Source of the DNA: an uncultured Nitrosomonadales bacterium
GTDB lineage: Bacteria > Pseudomonadota > Gammaproteobacteria > Burkholderiales > Methylophilaceae
Length of the DNA stretch: 35,191 nucleotides
Reading direction: 5' to 3'
NCBI GenBank assembly: GCA_946481065.1
Contig: CAMLMA010000006.1
Coordinates: 1 to 35,191, forward strand
Shown: in pieces, positions 19,401-26,367 of the stretch
Numbering within the stretch: position 1 is the stretch's first letter
Layout: every line of letters starts with the position of its first letter
The notes under the pieces: model-generated
Told to the model about the DNA's origin: nothing
What the model saw: the letters and a program-made list of their open reading frames with translations, nothing else
The model's database searches: none
Position numbers and translations under genes: made by a program

Positions 19401-19952
19401 CGCCATGGCCTTGGCGACCTAAAACCCAGCGACCAGCCACAGATGCTGGCCGGTATCATCATGGGTGTGCGTATCCGCATGACCCAACGTGGCAAGATGG
19501 CCATCGTCACGCTCGACGACGCGGTTTCTCGCATCGAGATCGTGGTCGGTAACGAGTTATTGAGCCAGTCGCCGCAGCTCCTGAAAGAAGATGTGCTGCT
19601 GATCGTCGAGGGTCGTGTCAGCCATGACGATTTCTCCGGCGGCTTGCGCGTCAACGCCCGGCGACTCATGGACCTGGCCACTGCCCGTAGCGCCAACGCC
19701 AGCATGCTAAAGATCTCCTGTAACGGCCAGGCGGACGCGACCAAGCTGCGAGAGCTGTTGTCGCCTTACTGCCGTCAGCCGGCATCACCTGAAGACAAGC
19801 GCGGTTGCGCGGTCAAGGTCGAATACCATAACGCCACCGGCAAGGTGGAGCTGATGCTGAGCGACCAATGGCGCGTCGAATTGCGTGACGAATTACTGTC
19901 CGGCCTCAAAGGCTGGCTAAGCGAAGAAAACGTAAAAATCCTCTATAATTGA
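16497..19952 (+). CDS. dnaE: DNA polymerase III alpha subunit DnaE
   Basis: 1151-residue replicative polymerase (E. coli 1160). An N-terminal PHP domain (FIHLRCHSEYSVVDG onward, about 1-270) is followed by the C-family polymerase core. The catalytic acids are visible: D404 and D406 in MPDFDIDFC and D558 in VKFDFLGLRTL, matching E. coli D401, D403 and D555. Then come the fingers, a helix-hairpin-helix region (LRKVNRRVIESLIRAGAFDKL is its landmark near residue 870) and an OB fold (AGIIMGVRIRMTQRGKMAIV). I chose ATG 16497 (MSHPDF), the standard start; an in-frame upstream extension would run through the putative -10 element. Confidence 0.98.
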   Translation: MSHPDFIHLRCHSEYSVVDGTVRIDDYVEHASRDQMPAMALTDLANLFGAVKFYKAARGKGIKPLIGCDVWLENETNRDQPYRALLLCQTHAGYLRLCELMSRAYLHNQYRGRAEINRSWFSEAGGTSGLLMLSGAMQGDIGQALLQGNMPAATRLAEAWQQLFPDRFYIELQRAGHVQQEAYISQALHLAAETQLPVVATHPIQFIAPDDFKAHEARVCIAEGYVLADTRRPKHFTPAQHFMTQAQMAELFADIPEALQNSVEIAKRCNLILSLGKNYLPQFPTPNNESLDDYLLQQAREGLYKRLEVLYPDVEERDRQRPIYEARLAFEVDIIVQMGFPGYFLIVADFINWAKNNGVPVGPGRGSGAGSVVAYSLGITDLDPLRYALLFERFLNPERVSMPDFDIDFCQEGRDRVIEYVRHKYGLESVSQIATFGTMAAKAVIRDVGRVLDLPFNFVDSIAKLIPNELGITLASAMEKEPQFNERRAQEEEVNELLELALRLEGLTRNVGMHAGGVLISPGKIWDYSPVYCQQGGESVVSQYDKDDVEAVGLVKFDFLGLRTLTILNMALENANRQRAAQALPPLALETLPLDDRPTYNLLKAANTTAVFQLESRGMKDMLKQALPDCFEDIIALVALYRPGPMDLIPDFCRRKHGKQRVDYPHPAVEPILKETYGIMVYQEQVMQIAQVVGGYSLGGADLLRRAMGKKKKEEMDAQRAVFVEGAVKHGTPERQAVELFDLMEKFASYGFNKSHAAAYALVAYQTAYLKAHYPAAFLAATMSADMNNTDSVHIFYDDCAQNGVEVLPPDINQSGFRFQPVNDQQILYGLGAVKGTGWAAIEVILQAREQDGPFRDLFDFCRRLDLRKVNRRVIESLIRAGAFDKLDANRAALLAGVGLAISAAEQSGAASGQDSLFGDATDSVAHVLPNVPAWSDQEQLQQEKAALGFYFSGHPFLGFKKDVAQFIRHGLGDLKPSDQPQMLAGIIMGVRIRMTQRGKMAIVTLDDAVSRIEIVVGNELLSQSPQLLKEDVLLIVEGRVSHDDFSGGLRVNARRLMDLATARSANASMLKISCNGQADATKLRELLSPYCRQPASPEDKRGCAVKVEYHNATGKVELMLSDQWRVELRDELLSGLKGWLSEENVKILYN
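19944..19949 (+). promoter_or_regulatory. Candidate -10 element of accA
   Basis: A perfect TATAAT overlaps the last codons of dnaE, 27 nt before the accA start. The matching -35 position is poor (no TTGACA-like hexamer), so accA may rely partly on read-through from dnaE. Confidence 0.35.
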
Positions 19953-19976
19953 TGCAGTTCGTATCGAGACCAAGAC

Positions 19977-20945
19977 ATGAAAACAAGCTTTCTGGAATTT
20001 GAACAACCTATCGCAGAACTCGAAGCCAAGATCGAGGAGTTGCGCTATGTGCAGGACGATTCCGCCGTCGATATCTCGGACGAGATCGAACGGCTGAAGC
20101 AGAAGAACCAGTCCATGACCAAGGACATCTACGGCAAGCTCAACGCCTGGCAGATCTCTCAGGTGGCGCGCCACCCACAACGGCCTTATACGCTCGATTA
20201 CATCCAGGGCCTGTTCACTGATTTCGAAGAGCTACATGGGGATCGCACATTCTCGGACGATCCTGCCATCGTCGGTGGCATGGCACGTTTCGAAGGGGTT
20301 CCCGTGATGGTCATCGGGCACCAGAAAGGCCGTGACGTCAAGGAGCGCCAGTACCGTAACTTTGGCATGCCCCGGCCTGAAGGCTACCGCAAGGCTTTGC
20401 GCCTATACCGCCTGGCCGAGAAGTTCGGCTTGCCGATCATCACCCTCATCGACACCCCGGGGGCTTATCCTGGCATCGGTGCCGAAGAGCGCGGCCAGTC
20501 CGAAGCCATCGCCCGCAATCTCTACGTCATGGCCGAACTCAAGACGCCTATCATCGGTGTCATCATCGGTGAAGGGGGTTCCGGTGGCGCGCTAGCGCTA
20601 GGCGTGGTCGATCATCTCATGATGCTGCAGTATTCGACCTATTCGGTGATCTCACCGGAAGGCTGTGCCTCCATCCTCTGGAAAAGTGCCGACAAGGCTT
20701 CCGAAGCGGCAGAGACCCTGGCGATCACCGCGAGTCGCCTGAAGACCTTGGGGCTGGTCGATCGCATCGTCGCAGAACCCATGGGCGGCGCGCATCGTGC
20801 GCCGGAAGAGATGATGCAGAACTTGCGTCGCGCGCTCAAAGACGAGCTTGACCGCTTACAGGCAAAATCCCTGGCGAACCTGCTGGAAGTCAGGTTCGAA
20901 CGCCTGATGAGCTATGGCAAATTCAAAGAAACCCCGATCAAATAA
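19977..20945 (+). CDS. accA: Acetyl-CoA carboxylase carboxyltransferase subunit alpha
   Basis: 322-residue carboxyltransferase alpha subunit (E. coli 319) that with AccD transfers CO2 from biotin to acetyl-CoA, the first committed step of fatty-acid synthesis. The crotonase-fold oxyanion-hole segments are present: DTPGAYPG at 159-166, followed by [12 protein letters not shown], and [10 protein letters not shown] from residue 198. The N-terminal [18 protein letters not shown] helix is characteristic. It lies 24 nt after dnaE, an arrangement also seen in many proteobacteria, and overlaps tilS by 32 nt. Confidence 0.98.
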   Translation: MKTSFLEFEQPIAELEAKIEELRYVQDDSAVDISDEIERLKQKNQSMTKDIYGKLNAWQISQVARHPQRPYTLDYIQGLFTDFEELHGDRTFSDDPAIVGGMARFEGVPVMVIGHQKGRDVKERQYRNFGMPRPEGYRKALRLYRLAEKFGLPIITLIDTPGAYPGIGAEERGQSEAIARNLYVMAELKTPIIGVIIGEGGSGGALALGVVDHLMMLQYSTYSVISPEGCASILWKSADKASEAAETLAITASRLKTLGLVDRIVAEPMGGAHRAPEEMMQNLRRALKDELDRLQAKSLANLLEVRFERLMSYGKFKETPIK

Positions 20946-22314
20946 ATCCACACCCGATGCCGCCCACGCGGCAGATGCGCTAGAGACGCGCCTGCAAGCC
21001 CAGCTCGACCCGGTGGTCGAGCGCGGCCAGACCTTGCTCTTAGGCCTGAGCGGCGGCCTCGATTCCACAGTCTTGCTCCACCTGCTAGCCCATCTGCGCG
21101 CTACCGCGGGATTCACGCTCAAGGCCATGCATGTGCATCATGGCCTGAGCCCGCATGCCGATGCCTGGGCTGATTTCTGTCAGACCTTGTGCCGATCTCT
21201 GGAGGTCGATATCGAAGTCGTGCGTATCTCTGTCCCGACGCACACAGCTTCAGGCGTCGAGGCGGCAGCCCGGGATATGCGCTATGAGGCACTGATGCGC
21301 ACAACGGCGGATTTCGTCGCGCTGGCCCACCATCAGGATGACCAGGCCGAGACCCTGCTGTTGCAATTGTTGCGCGGTGCCGGCGTGAAAGGGCTTGCTG
21401 CCATGGCGCCGCAGGATAAACGGCGACGGCTGTTAAGGCCCTTGCTCGAGGTCACTCGCGAAGAGATCGAGGTCTACGCCAGCACGCATGGATTGCAATG
21501 GATCGAGGACGAGAGCAACCGCGATACGCGCTTCGACCGTAATTATCTGCGCCATGAGGCATTGCCGTTGCTGGAGCAGCGTTTTCCCGCCGCTAAACGC
21601 GTCATGGCCCGCTCGGCATCGCATCTCGCAGAGGCATCTGCCTTGCTGGACGAGCTGGCTGCGCTGGATGCGCAGCGATGCATGCGGCATGACTTGCTGG
21701 TGGTCAGTGTCTTACGCGAGTTGAGCGAGGCGCGGGCACGTAACGTCTTGCGCTGGTGGCTTGCGCGCCAGTCGATGGAATTGCCCAGCGCTAATCGCCT
21801 GCGGGAGATGCTGCGGCAGCTGCTGGATGCGCGCACCGATGCGCAAGTGAAGCTGGCGGTAGGAGCCGGCGATAAAAGTGGTGGACAGGGCAGCTTGCGG
21901 CGGTATCAGGACATGATCTATCTCGATCTGCAGCAGGCGGCGCCTCCATTCTCGCTGACCTGGCGCGGCGAACCGCTACTGGTGCTGCCGGATGGCAGCC
22001 AATTGCGATTCGTACGCGGAATGGCTTCCGGACTCGCCTATGCGCGCTTGGGCATCGATTGTCTACGCATCGCACAGCGCACTGGCGGCGAACGTTTCAA
22101 GCCAGACCTCGCCCGGCCCAGTCGCACGCTCAAGCATCTGTTGCAGGAAGCCAATATGCCGCCCTGGCAGCGTCAGCGCCTGCCGCTGATCTATCATGAA
22201 GGCAAGCTGGCCGTGGTGCCGGGGATCGGGGTTTCGGCCGAATTGCAGGCGCGTGAAGATGAACCTGCGATGACCATCGTCTGGGAAGACGTCGCGACTA
22301 TTGATCCGGATTAG
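20914..22314 (+). CDS. tilS: tRNA(Ile)-lysidine synthase TilS
   Basis: 466-residue N-type ATP pyrophosphatase that converts C34 of tRNA-Ile(CAU) to lysidine. The PP-loop SGGLDST is at 46-52, followed by the HVHHGLS segment and [17 protein letters not shown], both family signatures; the C-terminal substrate-binding and TilS_C regions ([26 protein letters not shown]) are intact. The start is inside accA: ATG 20914 gives a 32-nt overlap, and no later in-frame ATG precedes the PP-loop. The overlap implies translational coupling with accA. Confidence 0.96.
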   Translation: MANSKKPRSNKSTPDAAHAADALETRLQAQLDPVVERGQTLLLGLSGGLDSTVLLHLLAHLRATAGFTLKAMHVHHGLSPHADAWADFCQTLCRSLEVDIEVVRISVPTHTASGVEAAARDMRYEALMRTTADFVALAHHQDDQAETLLLQLLRGAGVKGLAAMAPQDKRRRLLRPLLEVTREEIEVYASTHGLQWIEDESNRDTRFDRNYLRHEALPLLEQRFPAAKRVMARSASHLAEASALLDELAALDAQRCMRHDLLVVSVLRELSEARARNVLRWWLARQSMELPSANRLREMLRQLLDARTDAQVKLAVGAGDKSGGQGSLRRYQDMIYLDLQQAAPPFSLTWRGEPLLVLPDGSQLRFVRGMASGLAYARLGIDCLRIAQRTGGERFKPDLARPSRTLKHLLQEANMPPWQRQRLPLIYHEGKLAVVPGIGVSAELQAREDEPAMTIVWEDVATIDPD

Positions 22315-22335
22315 CGAGTTATCCAGATCAGCGAG

Positions 22336-22983
22336 CTAGCGGCCCCCTGTGAGCATCGGTCCCAGTTCTGTCCATACGTTATCCAGTATCCGCGGTTGAC
22401 CGGCGCCCAGTGGATGCAAGCCGTCGTCCTGTACCAGTTCCGGATGTGCTGCCACACCATCCAGGAAGAACGGCACCAGCGGTAGTTTGAACTTGAGCGC
22501 AAGCTGGGTGAAACTGGCCTTGAACTCCTGCGCGTAGCGATGACCATAGTTGGGCGGCATCATCATGCCCAGTAGCAGCACACGGGCCTTTGCCGCCTTT
22601 GCCGCCTGGATCATCTTGCCCAGGTTGTTCTGCATCTCGTTGACAGGCAGCCCGCGCAGCCCGTCGTTGGCGCCAAGCTCGAGGATGACGAGGTCCGGCG
22701 CATGTTGCCGTAGATCGGCCGGAAAGCGGCTCAGGCCGCCGCTGGTGGTTTCGCCGCTGACGCTAGCGTTGACGACGCGATAAGGCAACTTCTGCGACCG
22801 GATACGCTGCTCCAGCAGGCTCACCCAGCCTTGCTCACGCGGGATGCCGTAAGCCGCGGACAGGCTGTCGCCGTAGACCAGGATGGTTTTGACCGGGCGC
22901 TCGTTTTCCGCCAGGGCCGAACTCGGCAGGATGTAGGAAGTCAGTAAAGTCAGTACAAACACGAACAACATGCGGGATTTCAT
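22336..22983 (-). CDS. tesA: SGNH-hydrolase, TesA-like arylesterase/lysophospholipase (exported)
   Basis: 215-residue GDSL/SGNH esterase. A signal peptide (about residues 1-25, ending SSALA) directs it to the periplasm. The blocks are GDSLS at 38-42 (nucleophile S40), a conserved Gly in the SGETTSGG block, GAND (Asn of the oxyanion hole) and DGLHP with the catalytic Asp and His near the C-terminus. E. coli TesA is a thioesterase/lysophospholipase L1/protease I. Start ATG 22983 is 3 nt from the start of the divergent ABC gene; the alternative at 23001 would reach into that gene. The tesA/ybbA-ybbP divergent arrangement is also found in E. coli. Confidence 0.93.
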   Translation of the reverse strand: MKSRMLFVFVLTLLTSYILPSSALAENERPVKTILVYGDSLSAAYGIPREQGWVSLLEQRIRSQKLPYRVVNASVSGETTSGGLSRFPADLRQHAPDLVILELGANDGLRGLPVNEMQNNLGKMIQAAKAAKARVLLLGMMMPPNYGHRYAQEFKASFTQLALKFKLPLVPFFLDGVAAHPELVQDDGLHPLGAGQPRILDNVWTELGPMLTGGR

Positions 22984-22986
22984 TGG

Positions 22987-23694
22987 ATGCAAACACCTCA
23001 CGCAATAGAAGCGATCAACCTCGATAAACAGATCCTTACCAGCGAAGCCAATCTTGTGATCCTGCGAAAGCTCGATCTGCAGGTCGCGCGCGGCGAAAAG
23101 CTCGCGATCGTCGGCAGCTCCGGTTCGGGCAAGTCGACATTATTGGGCTTACTGGCAGGATTGGACAACCCAAGCGCGGGAAAAGTCCTGGTCAATGCGG
23201 AGAGTCTGAGCGATCTGGACGAAGATGGCCGCGCGGCCCTGCGCGGTCGCAGCATGGGGTTCATCTTCCAGTCCTTCCAGCTGCTACCCGCGCTGACGGC
23301 GCTGGAGAACGTGATGCTGCCGCTACAGCTGGCAGGGCGTCCGCAAGCCGCGGAGACCGCGCGCTTGGCCCTGAAACGGGTCGGCCTGCAGGACCGGTTG
23401 ACACATTACCCACGGCAGCTTTCCGGCGGAGAGCAGCAGCGGGTGGCGATCGCCCGGGCGTTCGCGCCAAAGCCGGCGATCCTGCTGGCGGACGAGCCTA
23501 CCGGCAATCTTGACCAGGCGACCGGTCAGCGCATCATCGATCTGCTGTTCGAACTCAATCAGGAAGCCGGGACCACCTTGATCCTGGTGACGCATGATCT
23601 GGCGCTGGCATCGCGCTGCGAGCGCATCCTGCGGCTGGAAGACGGCGTACTGCATGAAGTCGCGCTTGACGATAGCGGCATGGGGAACGCCTGA
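22987..23694 (+). CDS. ybbA: ABC transporter ATP-binding protein (YbbA, LolD/MacB-like family)
   Basis: 235-residue ATPase of the LolD/FtsE/MacB type. Walker [10 protein letters not shown] at 43-51, Q-loop [16 protein letters not shown], signature [14 protein letters not shown], Walker [13 protein letters not shown], and an H-loop His in LVTHDLALA. It pairs with the FtsX-type permease encoded next, whose ATG overlaps this stop by one base (TGATG). No substrate is established for YbbA-YbbP; lipid or lipoprotein handling is guessed from the linked esterase. Confidence 0.93.
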   Translation: MQTPHAIEAINLDKQILTSEANLVILRKLDLQVARGEKLAIVGSSGSGKSTLLGLLAGLDNPSAGKVLVNAESLSDLDEDGRAALRGRSMGFIFQSFQLLPALTALENVMLPLQLAGRPQAAETARLALKRVGLQDRLTHYPRQLSGGEQQRVAIARAFAPKPAILLADEPTGNLDQATGQRIIDLLFELNQEAGTTLILVTHDLALASRCERILRLEDGVLHEVALDDSGMGNA

Positions 23695-26180
23695 TGCGTA
23701 TCCTGCTTGCATGGCAGCAGCTACGCAGCCAATGGCATTCTGGCGAGGTGCGCGTGTTATTCCTGGCGCTGGTGCTGGCCGTCGCCGCGACCACGGCGGT
23801 AGGGTTTTTCACCGATCGTATCCAGTCGGCGCTGATCCGGCAGGGCGGCTTGCTGCTCGGCGCTGACCTCGTCGTCAGTGCAGACCACGCATTGCCCCCG
23901 CATTTCGCCGAGGCGGCGGCCAAGGCCGATCTCAACAGCGCCCGCACCATCGAGTTCCCCAGTATGGCGATCCACGGTGAGCTGAGTCGCCTGGCCGAGA
24001 TCAAGGCTGTCAGCGAACGCTTCCCCTTGCGCGGCACGCTCACCATTGCCGATAGCGTCGGCGGCCCCGGTCGGGCTGCGAGCTATATCCCGCAACCCGG
24101 AACGGCCTGGCTGGAGGCGCGTCTGGCGAGCCTGCTCGCGCTCAAGGTCGGCGACGAAGTCGAGGTCGGGGATCGTAAACTGCGTGTCAGCGCGATCCTT
24201 CAGCGCGAACCCTCGCGTGGCGGCGATATGTTCAGCATCGCGCCACGCCTGATGATGAATATCGCCGATGTGCGATCCACGGGCCTCATCCAGTTCGGTA
24301 GCCGTATCAAGTACCAGCTGCTGCTCGCCGCGGACGCGAGAGATATCCAGGCCTACGCCGACTGGGCCAAGACCAGGCTGGCGCGTGGCGAGAAAGTCGA
24401 GGATGTGCGCTCGGCACGCCCCGAGATGAAGAGCGCGCTGGACAAGGCGCAGCAGTTCCTCGGCTTGTCCGCGATGGTCAGCGTCCTCCTCGCCATGGTC
24501 GCCATGTACCTGGCCAGCCTGCCTTATGTGCAGCGCAGTCTCGACAGCTTTGCCCTCATGCGCTGCTTTGGCGCCTCGCGGGCGGATATCACGGCCATCC
24601 TGCTGTACCAGACCGTGTTCATGGGCGTGCTCGGTAGCGCAGTCGGCTGTGTGGTCGGTTACGCGGCACAGGCCGGACTCGCCGCGCTGGCTGGCAGCCT
24701 GTTCCTCGAGACCTTGCCGCCGGCGGGTTGGATGCCCGTGATCGCAGGCTTCGTCACGGGGCTCGCTACCATGCTCAGCGTCGTCTGGCCTCAACTGAGC
24801 CGCTTGCGCGATGTGCCGGCTTTGCGCATCCTGCGTCGCGACCTGGGTGAGCGCTCCGTGCTCGGCCGTTTCAGCTACCTGCCGAGTATCGCGATCCTCT
24901 GCGGGCTGGTGATGTGGCATGCGCAAAGCGTCAAGCTCGGCAGCGTCACGCTGGCGACCTTCTTCGGGCTGTTGCTGGTCATCGGTCTCATCGCGGCCGC
25001 CTGCGGCAAGCTGCTTTACCGGTATGCCAATGAAGGCGTGGGCGGCTGGCGCCTGGGGCTTGCCAACCTGCGCCGGCGCTCGCGCATGACGTTCGCGCAA
25101 GTCGCCGGGTTCAGCCTGGGCCTGATGGCACTGATCCTGCTGGCGCTGGTGCGTAGCGATCTGTTGCAAAGTTGGCAGGCGTCCTTGCCGGCAGATGCGC
25201 CGAATCGCTTTGTCATCAATATCCAGCCTGACCAGATCGACGGTATCCAGGAGTTTTTCGTTCGATCCGGACTGCATGGTGCGAGTGTGCACCCCATGGT
25301 CAAGGGTCGGCTGGTCGAGGTGAACGGCAAGCCCTTGGTCGTCGACCGCTATACCGACGAACAGGCACGGCGGCTGGCCGAGCGCGAGTTCAACCTGTCA
25401 TGGGCGGCGGACATGCAACTCGATAACACCTTGGTGGCAGGCCGCTGGTGGTCGCTGCAGGAGCACGGCAAGCCGATCATCTCGCTGGAAGAGGGCCTTG
25501 CGAAGAAGCTGGGCCTCAAGCTCGGCGATACGCTGACCTACGATATCGCCGGTACGCGGATCAAGCTCACCGTCACCAGCCTGCGCAAGGTGGAGTGGGA
25601 TACGATGCGCGCGAATTTCTTTGCCGTCACTCCGCCCGGTGTGCTGGATCGTTTCGCCGCCAGCTACATCACCAGCTTTCACCTGCCGCTGGGCGACGAG
25701 ATCACCCTTAACCAGCTGGTCAAGCGCTTTCCCAACCTGACGGTGATCGATATCGCGGAACTCATGCAGCAGGTCCGCGGCATCATGCAGAAGATGACCA
25801 ATGCCGTCGAATACGTGTTCGCCTTCAGTTTGCTCGCAGGTCTCGCGGTGCTCTATGCAGCGCTAGTCGCGACGCGCGAGGAGCGTATCCGCGAGGTCGC
25901 GCTGTTGCGCGTGCTCGGTGCCTCGCGCAAGCAGCTATTGGCGGCATTGCTGACCGAATTCACGGCCATCGGGATCCTGGCGGCGCTGGTCGCTACGCTG
26001 GTCGCGAGCGGTGTCGCCTGGTATGTCAGCGTTTCGCTGCTGGATATCCCTTACCAGTTCAACCTGCAGCTGGCCCTGCTGGCCCTTGCCGGCGCGGCCT
26101 TGCTGGTGCCTCTCGCTGCCTGGCTGGGCTTGCGCGGCTTTCTCGACCGCCCGCCAAGGACCTTGTTGCATAGCATCTAG
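23694..26180 (+). CDS. ybbP: FtsX-family ABC transporter permease YbbP
   Basis: 828-residue permease with the duplicated FtsX/MacB_PCD layout: an N-terminal TM helix (about 15-40), a large periplasmic region, a cluster of TM helices around residues 255-390, further helices about 400-490, a second periplasmic domain, and a final three-helix FtsX module (about 700-825). It forms a mechanotransmission-type ABC complex with the ATPase encoded just upstream (1-nt overlap). The role is unknown in the family. Its stop codon directly abuts the first copy of the putative enhancer motif that belongs to the receptor gene downstream. Confidence 0.93.
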   Translation: MRILLAWQQLRSQWHSGEVRVLFLALVLAVAATTAVGFFTDRIQSALIRQGGLLLGADLVVSADHALPPHFAEAAAKADLNSARTIEFPSMAIHGELSRLAEIKAVSERFPLRGTLTIADSVGGPGRAASYIPQPGTAWLEARLASLLALKVGDEVEVGDRKLRVSAILQREPSRGGDMFSIAPRLMMNIADVRSTGLIQFGSRIKYQLLLAADARDIQAYADWAKTRLARGEKVEDVRSARPEMKSALDKAQQFLGLSAMVSVLLAMVAMYLASLPYVQRSLDSFALMRCFGASRADITAILLYQTVFMGVLGSAVGCVVGYAAQAGLAALAGSLFLETLPPAGWMPVIAGFVTGLATMLSVVWPQLSRLRDVPALRILRRDLGERSVLGRFSYLPSIAILCGLVMWHAQSVKLGSVTLATFFGLLLVIGLIAAACGKLLYRYANEGVGGWRLGLANLRRRSRMTFAQVAGFSLGLMALILLALVRSDLLQSWQASLPADAPNRFVINIQPDQIDGIQEFFVRSGLHGASVHPMVKGRLVEVNGKPLVVDRYTDEQARRLAEREFNLSWAADMQLDNTLVAGRWWSLQEHGKPIISLEEGLAKKLGLKLGDTLTYDIAGTRIKLTVTSLRKVEWDTMRANFFAVTPPGVLDRFAASYITSFHLPLGDEITLNQLVKRFPNLTVIDIAELMQQVRGIMQKMTNAVEYVFAFSLLAGLAVLYAALVATREERIREVALLRVLGASRKQLLAALLTEFTAIGILAALVATLVASGVAWYVSVSLLDIPYQFNLQLALLALAGAALLVPLAAWLGLRGFLDRPPRTLLHSI

Positions 26181-26220
26181 TGGTTGCTGACAGCCCGCTG
26201 GCGGTGGTTTTTAACAGCCA
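26181..26220 (+). promoter_or_regulatory. Putative enhancer (UAS): two copies of TGGTT-N4-ACAGCC
   Basis: Direct copies at 26181-26195 (TGGTTGCTGACAGCC) and 26205-26220 (TGGTTTTTAACAGCCA) are 24 bp apart, start to start, on the same strand. The same motif occurs twice upstream of the second receptor gene. The proximal copy starts 101 bp before the -24 element at 26306, a typical distance for a bacterial enhancer-binding protein. The motif is an imperfect dyad (TGGyT-N6-ArCCA), as expected for a dimeric activator. A GGTGGTT half-site embedded here is followed by AACCACC at 26222-26228. Confidence 0.65.
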
Positions 26221-26305
26221 CAACCACCACGCAAGGATGGGTGCGTTAGGCGGTGATTTATTTCAAGATATTGATTATTAATTGAATATTTTCCGTTGCG
26301 GTGCA

Positions 26306-26320
26306 TGGCACGGAACTTGA
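26306..26320 (+). promoter_or_regulatory. Putative sigma-54 (-24/-12) promoter of TonB receptor 1
   Basis: TGGCACGGAACTTGA matches the sigma-54 consensus TGGCACG-N4-TTGC at every fixed position except the last (C to A). The -24 GG and -12 TG spacing is correct. The predicted start point lies about 11-12 nt downstream, at the first base of the leader hairpin. No good -35/-10 pair is seen nearby. Confidence 0.7.
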
Positions 26321-26330
26321 GTACTGTCCT

Positions 26331-26362
26331 CCAGATTAAATTCGAATCCGTAATCTGGGGAG
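26331..26362 (+). promoter_or_regulatory. Leader hairpin overlapping the RBS of TonB receptor 1
   Basis: CCAGATT (26331-26337) can pair with AATCTGG (26352-26358) across a 14-nt loop. The 3' arm overlaps the ribosome binding site GGGGAG (26357-26362), which is 5 nt before ATG 26368. The second receptor gene has the same arms and the same overlap. It could modulate translation or protect the 5' end. Confidence 0.55.
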
Positions 26363-26367
26363 ACTAC

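Noticed and set aside
23757..25292. Long open frame on the minus strand opposite ybbP
   Set aside because: Same reason: the plus-strand product is a clear FtsX-type permease, and the antisense translation has no recognisable motifs or ribosome binding site.
26230..26367. Fur box or FecI-type promoter upstream of TonB receptor 1
   Set aside because: No 19-bp GATAATGATAATCATTATC-like sequence or ECF -35 AAC/-10 CGT pattern was seen; the sigma-54 interpretation explains the conserved elements.
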